64,000 nt of DNA, from positions 13,056,001-13,120,000 of the forward strand of contig NC_084941.1 in assembly GCF_958298935.1 (NCBI RefSeq), in the 5' to 3' direction. Below the pieces are notes generated by a model. The model worked only from the letters and a program-made list of their open reading frames with translations. It had not been told where the DNA came from and did no database searches. Made by a program: the position numbers and the translations under genes. Below are positions 56,901-64,000 of the stretch, one piece after another (positions within the stretch are counted from its first letter, which is position 1; every line of letters starts with the position of its first letter). The DNA is from Phragmites australis. Taxonomy: Eukaryota; Streptophyta; Magnoliopsida; Poales; Poaceae.

Positions 56901-57987
56901 TCACTTGCGGTTCATCCTCCTCTGAGCTCTCCTCCTCGCTTGAAGAGGTGTCAATATCATTGAGAGCTGCCACGAAAGCCCTAGAAGCCGTCTTGGTTGC
57001 CTTCCTGGCCATCTTGTCATGATTCTTCTTGAAGAAGGCTTCTTGTTCTTCTTCTTGTGCTTGTCATAGTCATGGTGGCGGTCTACCTTCATCCTGAGCT
57101 TGGGGAAGTCCACCTTGAAGTGGGTGGTGTCATCACACTCAAAGCAGGCACAAGAACTGTCCCTCCTCTGGTCTCAGAGGTTGTTGTAGTAGCGGGTAAA
57201 TTTCTTCAAGATCAGTGCAAGATCCTCATCATCAAGCACATACACCCGCTCCTCTGTGATAGGGACCAAGGAAGACAAAGAAAATCCACCAGATAAAGTG
57301 TTAGCATAAGAAACACCAACTCCAGACTGGTTGCCACCACTAGGTCCAGCAATCAACACCATGTTCTGAGATAGGGGGTTTCTGAGATCAATCTGAGCCG
57401 CCTTGGCTACCTCAATAAACTTGAGATTGCTAAAGAGTTCATCACAAGTTAACATATCGTAACTTGATGACTCTTCAATGCTCGAGATCTTCACTTCCCA
57501 TATGCTACGATCCAGAGCATAGAGAAGCCTGATCACTCTCTCGTGGTTAGAATAGGGCAAAACACCAGTTGATCGAAGATTGCTAACAATTCCATCAAAA
57601 CGAGCAAATATGTCATCCAAAGACTCTCTGGGGCCTTGCACAAATATTTGATATTCTTGGTTGTATGTGCTTTGGTCTGGCCTTAATCTGATTAGTGCCT
57701 TCATAAAAGATACTTATAGTAGTCCAGATCACTTGAGTAGTATAGAGGAGCTGAACCCTGTCAAACTCATTCCGACTCAGGCTTGTGAACAAAATATTTC
57801 TGGCCTTGTTGTCGGCCTCATACTGTTCGATTTGAACCTGAGGCGTACGAGCAACAAGGTTCTTGTAGTTGGAATCAACTACCTCTCAAATTGCACTTCC
57901 TTAGCTTAAGAGATAAGCCTCCATACGCACCTTCCAGTACGAAAAATCACGATCATCAAACAGCGGAATCTTCCCACTTCTCTCCAT
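56901..57987 (-). pseudogene. SIRE-like gag
   Basis: The ATG at 57987-57985 opens MERSGKIPLFDDRDFSYWKV, the copia gag start. A stop follows within about 30 codons. 57704-57174 reads GPRESLDDIFARFDGIVSNL, LYALDRSIWEVKISSIEESS and the GVSYANTLSGGFSLSSLVPI tail. A Cys-rich knuckle relic lies near 57140-57165 (CACFECDDTTH-like). It would package copia RNA. Confidence 0.82.
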
Positions 57988-58036
57988 GTCGCCTACGGAT
58001 CGCAAAGCCGATTAAGGTCAACAAGTGATCAAACCG

Positions 58037-58050
58037 ACTTTGATACCAAT
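58037..58050 (-). other. Primer-binding site of the SIRE-like element
   Basis: On the minus strand, ATTGGTATCAAAGT follows the 5' LTR; TGGTATCA is complementary to the 3' end of initiator Met-tRNA. Confidence 0.8.
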
Positions 58051-59479
58051 TGTAGGAACAATATTGGCAACTAGAGGGGGGTGCATAGGCGTCTCAACAA
58101 ATTTCTTGTGAAATCGATAGCCTTCTTCTATTTGGATCACCCAACGCACCTCGAAACTCAAGCGGACGCAAAAATAGAGATAAGTTTTAACAAAAGAAAA
58201 TTGAGGCAACATGACTCCACTGATAGTATATGAACCATAGGTTCCATTTAAGATCAATCCATGTGTCTTAGCACTCGAAAGATTACAACTTGCAACGAAA
58301 CAAGAAAAGATGAACACCGAGCAACAAAACTCTCCAAGTTGATTGCCTAGAGGTAAGAGAATTCAAGACCCCATCACATAAGCATGTGTATGCAAATTTT
58401 ATGTCTCTAGCAACAAGAAGAATGACCTCACAAGGTGCTAAAATTTCAGCCGAAAAAATCAAAACGAAAATCAAAACCGGAAACTGAAAACTTGCAAACT
58501 TGCAAGGGAACCAATAGAGGGAAAGTAGAAGGAGGGGAATTCAAGCATAAGCAAAAACATAAACTTCATTACTCAAAGTGGTCAGCCCTATTTTCGGTGG
58601 ATTACAAAAATTTATCTCTCAAAACTCTAACCTATTACATAGGTTAAGCACACATCCTTCTCTCCTCTAAAACCCTAGCTGTAAGCTCTCAAATGGGTGG
58701 CACAAGGGGATTCAAGTGGCTGGTTCTAACTCTCTTATAGCCCTAACCTTGTATTTATAGGCCTAGAAAACTTGATCCCTAAGTTTCCTAGCTTTTTTCC
58801 AAAATACCCCTCTCTTGTATTACACTCCTACATACCACCGAGAGCATTTTGGTCTATTTTCTTCTCCATTCATTGGATGGCCGCGACGCCTTCATGACTT
58901 AGCTTCGCCTCGATGCAAGCTTCGCAATGGTGCCACATATTCCTCCAGTCCTCCCACAGTTTTGAGACCAAACCGTGAAACTATCTACACGCTTCTCAAA
59001 GCATCTTTGATGTTGACGCGTGTACTCCGTCATGTGATCCTGACCATCGGCAAGTGTCTCCCACTCCTGATCCCTCAGGCCACCTTATCACTTACACCGA
59101 CATCTCCTTCGCTTGACTTTGTTAACACGCCATCTCCATCCGTCTTCCATGCTTTGCTTGAGCTCCACGTGTTCAGCTAGAATCACCCTTGACTCCACCC
59201 GGCCTCCTTGATTGTCGGGCACCAAGCACTCTGCTTGGCCCCAATCATCCCGCTGTCGACCGCCAAGTTGCATCCATCACCTGCACACCATGAGACAAAC
59301 AAACACATATCTCCAACTCCAATTCCAGTTAGTCCATAGTCAATATTCTCAAATGAAATCCTAAAGCAATTCAAATCACATCAAAGCTCATGCAAAACCG
59401 AAGATCATCAAGACAAATAAATCCCAATGTCAATCACTCATCACAAGTAAACCAAGGCAAATTTCAACTTGATTTCTCA
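58051..59479 (-). repeat. 5' LTR of the SIRE-like element
   Basis: Plus-strand ends are TGTAGGAACAAT and GATTTCTCA. It aligns along its length with 50109-51528 with roughly one difference in ten bases, mostly transitions. Confidence 0.88.
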
Positions 59480-59908
59480 AAGCACCATATCATAGCCTTC
59501 TAAGTCAATAACCTTTGCATTATTGTGGAAGGTATGACCTTGTATCCACCAATGTAAGTCACTGACTTCCTGCATGCACCATAGAATATCCCCATTGGCC
59601 ACTTTAACCTTGAGAGGAGCAATGTCCACCAACAAACACTGAATTCTATCCACAAAGTTTGAACTAATGAAAGTATGACTACTTCCTGAATCAACCAAAA
59701 CAAGCATGACTTGATTCTTAACCAGTGCTCTTAGCCTAATTGACATTGGCTGTTCAGTGCCAGCAATAGCATGGAAGCAGACACAAGTGTCATCTTGATA
59801 TGGGCTCCAATTAGCACTGCTCAATGCATCCAGAAGTTCATCAGACAAGATCTGTCCTGCATTTGCACTATCTATGGTAACAGCATTGAGCTGAGAAGGA
59901 GTAATCAA
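59480..59908 (-). pseudogene. Reina-like aspartic protease, first part
   Basis: The frame runs from ITPSQLNAVTIDSANAGQIL through the active site VLVDSGSSHTFISSNFVDRI to DLEGYDMVL, where the SIRE-like element cuts it. The next codons are at 50108. Asp-Ser-Gly is the normal active-site triplet in this clade. Confidence 0.85.
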
Positions 59909-60980
59909 CTTACAACTATGTGTAGGAAATACTTATCCCCACATTGGAAGCATAGATTGTTGGCCATCCTACAATCTTTCAATTGTTTTGCTTTCCAAAT
60001 TTCACCTGTCAGCCCACTTACTTTGGTGTCCACTTTGCTGTGGTTGGAAGACAGTGGTCTGGAATAGGTGGCTTTATGCCCATGCTTTCTAGTCCTATCC
60101 AAAATTCCCTCATGAACCAATGCTAACAAAGTGGCACGGTGTAAGGAATCAGGTAATTGATGTTCAACTGCTGGCCTGACCTCTTCCTTAAGACCCAACA
60201 TAAACTGTGTGATTAACATTGTTTCACTAACATGAGGATCATATAACCTGACTGTGTAGACTAATTGTTCAAATTCAGATTTATAGTCTTGCACAGTACT
60301 GATTTGCTTAAGCATAAGCAGTTCTGCTACTTTTTCTCTATGAGTATTGACATCAAATTTAGACAATAACACAGTCTTCAGATGATCCCATGTCAAAATA
60401 GCATTTCTTGCTTAAAAGTTTGAAACCATAGTGCTGCTTGCCCGGTAAGGTACAAGGTTGAAACCATAACCTGAAACTAGTAGGGATTTGGTAGATTTCA
60501 AAAAATGATTGTACCTTATCAATCCATATGCGAACCTCTGAACCATAAAACCTTGGGAACTCCATCTTAGGTAACCAAGTTTTCCTAGGACTATCAGAGA
60601 CCTGTGAACCCACACCTCCCGGACCCGAACATGCAAAATCAGCAGTGGGGCAAGGAGTATCAGGTAGCGATACCTGAGGGTGAGGATGGTGAGGCCCATG
60701 ATGGTGATGGGGATGCTCAGCTGCAATGCCGTTGCGAGGTGGAATCATCAACTTCAGTGGAAGCCTAGGCTGAACGAAGTGGGCTGCATCGATCTGCTCT
60801 TGCTACAGCTTCCCGATAGACATCATAGACAGATCAAGCTTCGTCTGAATGTGATCCAGGTGATCAGTACTTGTAGCGATCTTGAGGTTGAGAACCGACA
60901 GCTGCGACTTCGATTAGTCAACCACCACCACTTTGGTGGGGAGGATCGCTAGTTGCTTCATCAATCGAGTCTTGAATGCC
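59905..60980 (-). pseudogene. Reina-like gag
   Basis: Near the N-terminus is a coiled-coil-like stretch (STDHLDHIQTKLDLSM at about 60830-60880), then the His/Pro-rich PPRNGIAAEHPHHHHGPHHP. WLPKMEFPRFYGSEVRIWID starts the capsid domain, and KFDVNTHREKVAELLMLKQI with VEHQLPDSLHRATLLALVHE completes it. NNLCFQCGDKYF begins a zinc knuckle that breaks off. Frameshifts near 60400 and stops near 60750 and 60900 disable it. Confidence 0.82.
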
Positions 60981-61194
60981 ACTCAATCATCATGAACACG
61001 CTACTCAGACACATCCATCACTGCTGAAGTTGTTGGAGTAGAGCACCATGCTTTAGAGGCACTGTGGTGCTACTGCTCTGAGTTGGCCGAACCCTAGGTA
61101 ACGGATTTATGGCAATCTTCTAAGCAATCACCACCTTCCCCGTGGGATTTACCTAGCAACCAAGAGTACGTAGCAAGCCGCCTGTAGATCAACT

Positions 61195-61208
61195 GAATGT
61201 GATACCAA
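61195..61208 (-). other. Primer-binding site of the Reina-like element
   Basis: On the minus strand, TTGGTATCACATTC lies just inside the 5' LTR. TGGTATCA fits the initiator Met-tRNA end, with divergence after eight bases. Confidence 0.65.
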
Positions 61209-61209
61209 T

Positions 61210-61493
61210 TGTGATGTTCATCACTGCAGCAGAGATGCCGGAGATGAATTCATGAGAGATTCATCGACTAGATAGCAACAGGGAGAAGAGAGAAGGAAGG
61301 ATCAGAGTAGAACGAGAGAGATAGCTGGAGAATGCTGATTTCTTTCTTCCTGTTCAATCCACATAGTTACTGTTGGCTTATAACAGCACCGCCGTTGGCT
61401 CAGATGGCGTATTCTCCTTCACTTATGATGTTCTCGCTTCCTTCAGCTGTTGACAAAGTCATTGCCATGACGCCAATGTTCATGTTCATGACA
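61210..61493 (-). repeat. 5' LTR of the Reina-like element
   Basis: Plus-strand ends are TGTGATGTTC and TCATGACA. It is about 65 bp shorter than the 3' copy, lacking the stretch at 40367-40440, and otherwise similar. Confidence 0.85.
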
Positions 61494-61498
61494 TCACC

Positions 61499-62094
61499 AT
61501 GATTGTAACTTGTGAGATCATGTGATGAAAAATTAGTTTGAATGATGAAATTGGCAGAGCAAAGTTGTTTAGCATAATGACATTATATTGATGTTCATGA
61601 GTTGCTAAGATATTGCTTGGATAGCATAGTTGGTTTGATGTGCTATCAATAGTTGGGTATGCTTATGTTAGCATGTTGGTTTTGCTTGGAGTTTGCATAG
61701 TATTGCGTGAACTGATCTTAAGTCAAGTCGAGAAGGACTTATGCTCTTACTAGTTTGTTGTTTGATTCATATGCAGGTATTGCTCGAAGGCGGACGTGGA
61801 TGATCACGGATTAGTGAACTAAGTTCAGGGAGGAACTGAAATTCAGCGACTATGTTCACGAGGATCTGAGGTCGTAGTGATCGAGAATGTCATGCGAGAT
61901 CTTCAGGCTAGAGAGCAGTGTACGTGAAGAAAAGGTTGCATATGTGGGACTAGGTGCATTGCGTAGAAGGGCAGACATACGCGAGGTCATGGGCAACCAG
62001 ATGATGTGTTCAAATGATGGAGTCGTTCAAGTACTTGACTAGGTGGGGCTACGGTCTAACTAGTTGGAAAGTCTAGTCCCATAAAGAATCTAGT
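61499..62094. other. Unassigned sequence after the Reina-like element
   Basis: The first ten bases (atgattgtaa) continue the interrupted snoRNA-like unit. After that the sequence is AT-rich. Around 61790-61990 (gctcgaaggcggacgtggat) it resembles gypsy LTR or leader sequence. No gene is recognised. Confidence 0.35.
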
Positions 62095-62290
62095 GATATA
62101 GGAATAGTACAAACGGCTCCAATGACGAGCCGTTTGTACTAGAGATTATCACAGACGGCTCTAAGTTTCGAGCCGTCTGTGAACATGGTTCAGTACACAT
62201 GGCTCCAGTTTCGAGCCGTCTATATTGTGCATTTGTACAGACTGTTGTAGGCGTAGAACCATATATACTATGCATTTATACAATATTGCA
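62095..62290. repeat. CACTA subterminal inverted repeats (hairpin-forming)
   Basis: GTACAAACGGCTC at 62107-62119 pairs perfectly with GAGCCGTTTGTAC at 62127-62139. CACAGACGGCTC at 62150-62161 pairs perfectly with GAGCCGTCTGTG at 62170-62181. A weaker third pair follows at about 62195-62230. Such repeated GAGCCGT motifs near an end are typical of CACTA subterminal regions. The terminal CACTA itself is not clear; tagtgatatagg near 62092 may be a decayed end. Confidence 0.6.
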
Positions 62291-63262
62291 TTTATATATT
62301 ACTAAATATAAACTGACATATCAACAATAAATCATTCACAAATCATTTGCATTCAAACAACAATAGATCAAACAACACACAGATATCATACACACAAGAA
62401 TCGAACATCTTCATTCAATGCCACAAAGTCATACACATAAACATAAGTAAAATGTCAATATTATAAATCCTCATAACATTGCAAAGCATTCTTCATTCTT
62501 CAGTCAACCCCATGCTTGACAATAAACAAACAAATTAGCTTTAGCGCACTAAATTAAAAGGAAGTAATGAGTTCATTTGCTTCATTTTCTATATCATTAG
62601 CCATAAAGGTATAATATATCAATAGACTGCAAGATGCTAGCATTTTCAATATATTGAAATGACCAACTTATGTTGAGATTACAAACCATAGCTCCTAAAG
62701 TTGTTACGATCATGAAATTCGTCGCTCTTGTTTATGATCTCTGCAAGTATGAAATGGATGAGCCATTTTTAATATATATGAGATTGTCCTTCAAGAGATA
62801 ATTTGTAGGAAATTTATATGTCTATAGAAGAAAATTAAAATAGTTAGGCACGATGATGAAAAATTCATTTTAATATACTATAATTACACTAACCGACGGA
62901 TATACTAGTGGACTAGAGCCAATGATTTGCAGCATATACTAGGCAACATAGAACCCACAGAGGTTAGTGCCCTGCGGCTGCCTGTGATACTGCAGAAGTT
63001 TATGCATGGTAACATTTAGTTCTATGAAATGCATATTATAATAGTAAATTGATGTGCGACAGAGGAATTATTAGCGGGAACTTATGTTGGTACGTCGCTG
63101 AGGGTTTATCTCTCCATACAATCCCGCCCATCAAAACATACTTCATGAATGCCCTTGTCAACAAATCGGTCAGATCTAAATACCTATATGGGTCATAGTC
63201 ATCTAGTCAAAGTATATATAATGTTGATTGTGTGTATAGATACAAACTAGCATCCAATGGTC
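62291..63262. other. CACTA internal non-coding or intronic sequence
   Basis: It is AT-rich with no domain recognised. It lies between the subterminal repeats and the protease-like exon, so it is probably 3' coding and UTR remains of the same minus-strand element. Confidence 0.45.
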
Positions 63263-64000
63263 TCAGTAGTTGTACAGTAGAAGAATAAGGTCATTCGATC
63301 CACAAAGAGCAACCATGGCCTTCGCGACGTATTTTTCGACCTCCCCCGTAGAACAAGTGATCGTTGACTCACATACGACTTGTGGGTCGAGGAATATAAT
63401 TCTCATATTCTCTCTCCTAGCTTCTTGAATCATATGTCTACAAATAAGAGTTATATAGATGAATGAGCGTGTCAATGAATTAGGTGGTTCATTAAGCATA
63501 GAACATGATTAGTAACACATACAGTGTCTAGCATCTCACTAGACCAACCTCCAGCTTATCAAGACGGTAGAGGAGGAATAAATCCTCGAAGGCCACAAGG
63601 AAGGATCCATCTGGTTTCAGGAAATGTTGCCCCTTGCACTTGGCGCTGAAACAAGGAGAAAGATGTTTCTCCTCATGGAACCTTGTCCCAGTCCAACTTC
63701 TTGCGTGTGTACCCACCGGTGCCGAGCCTTTGGGGGTGCGTGTTGCGTGACTAGTGTGCCATGTTAGCCTGACTCTCCTGCTAAAATTCCTCAAACTGGC
63801 ACCTCACCACAAACTCAGCCCATTGATCTGCCAAGTACCCATAAGCAATATTATTAGGGATGACATCCTAGTTCACATATGTACTATACATCTCGCTCTT
63901 GAAGGTCCCACGCCTTGCCCATCTTGGCTATTGCCTATCTTTCCACATCCTCCAAGGAGTATCCTTTAGGGAAGACAAATTGGGCTTCATTTTCTCACAA
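63263..64000 (-). pseudogene. CACTA protein: En/Spm-type region and Ulp1-like protease start
   Basis: From the right edge the minus strand reads WAEFVVRCQFEEF, then a stop. Next is a HHLG-like His/Gly-rich region in shifted frames (64000-63600), resembling the plant En/Spm Ptta transposase domain (PF03004). 63600-63528 has EDLFLLYRLDKLEVGLVRC. After a probable intron, 63430-63263 has IIFLDPQVVCESTITCSTGE and YVAKAMVALCGSNDLILL, the start of the Ulp1-like protease (compare 36540). The element continues beyond the window. Confidence 0.65.

Larger units (their letters stand above)
50109..59479 (-). mobile_element. SIRE-like Ty1/copia element
   Basis: LTRs of 1420 and 1429 bp (50109-51528, 58051-59479) flank a full set of minus-strand copia genes in the order gag, protease, integrase, RT, RNase H, followed by a long non-coding stretch and a polypurine tract. 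Its primer site is complementary to initiator Met-tRNA. The flanking five bases (aaata left, aagca right) are a target duplication with two transitions. It splits the protease codons of the Reina-like element. LTR divergence is roughly 10 percent by eye. Confidence 0.88.
40180..61493 (-). mobile_element. Reina-like gypsy element, split by two copia insertions, TSD TCACC
   Basis: Short LTRs (40180-40528 and 61210-61493) bracket minus-strand gag, protease, RT, RNase H, integrase and a chromodomain-like tail. TCACC at 40175-40179 and 61494-61498 is the target duplication. Short LTRs and the RT/chromodomain pattern fit the Reina clade of chromoviruses. Without the nested elements it would be about 5.4 kb. 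The order is normal once the insertions at 42201-48743 and 50109-59479 are taken out. Coding pieces carry many stops. Confidence 0.88.

Noticed and set aside
1..64000. tRNA or rRNA genes
   Set aside because: No cloverleaf with matching A and B boxes and no rRNA stretch was seen by eye; tRNA-like words are retrotransposon primer-binding sites only. A tRNAscan run would settle this.

Overview
The window is plant nuclear DNA, most likely from a grass and probably from pericentromeric or other repeat-rich chromatin. Almost everything recognisable is a transposable element or its remains: Tekay-, Reina- and SIRE-type LTR retrotransposons with initiator-Met-tRNA primer sites, CACTA elements with short repeated subterminal motifs, a MuDR-like MULE, LINE tails, and a piece of multifunctional acetyl-CoA carboxylase. 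I see no intact host protein gene. The exact species cannot be read from the sequence.

Layout. 1-6.9 kb: a decayed Ty3/gypsy element (plus-strand gag and protease scraps, a long antisense ORF, an LTR-like end). 7.0-12.8 kb: two LINE tails flanking a 3.6 kb solo LTR with target duplication TACAT. 12.9-21.5 kb: MITE-like and gene-fragment sequence, including exon-like pieces at 13.6, 17.6 and 20.4 kb, an antisense ACCase fragment at 17.4 kb, a minus-strand gypsy 3' end at 14.5-17.1 kb, and a box C/D snoRNA-like sequence at 19.8 kb. 21.5-37.7 kb: a MULE remnant interrupted by a young 9.3 kb Tekay-type chromovirus (24877-34195, TSD GTGTG) and by a 1.4 kb CACTA element (34299-35685, TSD TGA), then joined to coding remains of a larger CACTA element. 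38.0-40.2 kb: a MITE-like repeat and a tandem array of snoRNA-like units. 40.2-61.5 kb: a Reina-like minus-strand gypsy element (TSD TCACC) inserted in the last snoRNA-like unit. It was later split by a gag-only copia element (42201-48743, TSD ATGGC) and by a SIRE-like copia element (50109-59479). The latter carries a 742 bp long-inverted-repeat MULE-type element (52418-53159, 9 bp TSD TTTTATTAA). 61.5-64 kb: the 3' half of a minus-strand CACTA element.

The nesting gives a relative order. In the right half: snoRNA-like repeats, then the Reina-like element, then the two copia elements (LTR pairs roughly 10 percent diverged by eye), then the inverted-repeat MITE. In the left half the MULE is older than both of its insertions. 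The Tekay-type element is the youngest datable one, with about nine substitutions and one indel between 2.1 kb LTRs. Its gag-pol frame is open except for two in-frame stops.

The most unusual signal is the snoRNA-like family: about six minus-strand copies with a conserved GCGTGCC/GGCACGC terminal stem, C and D boxes (exact in the 19.8 kb copy), and in the best array copy a guide complementary to a stretch that I recall from the 3' end of plant 25S rRNA.
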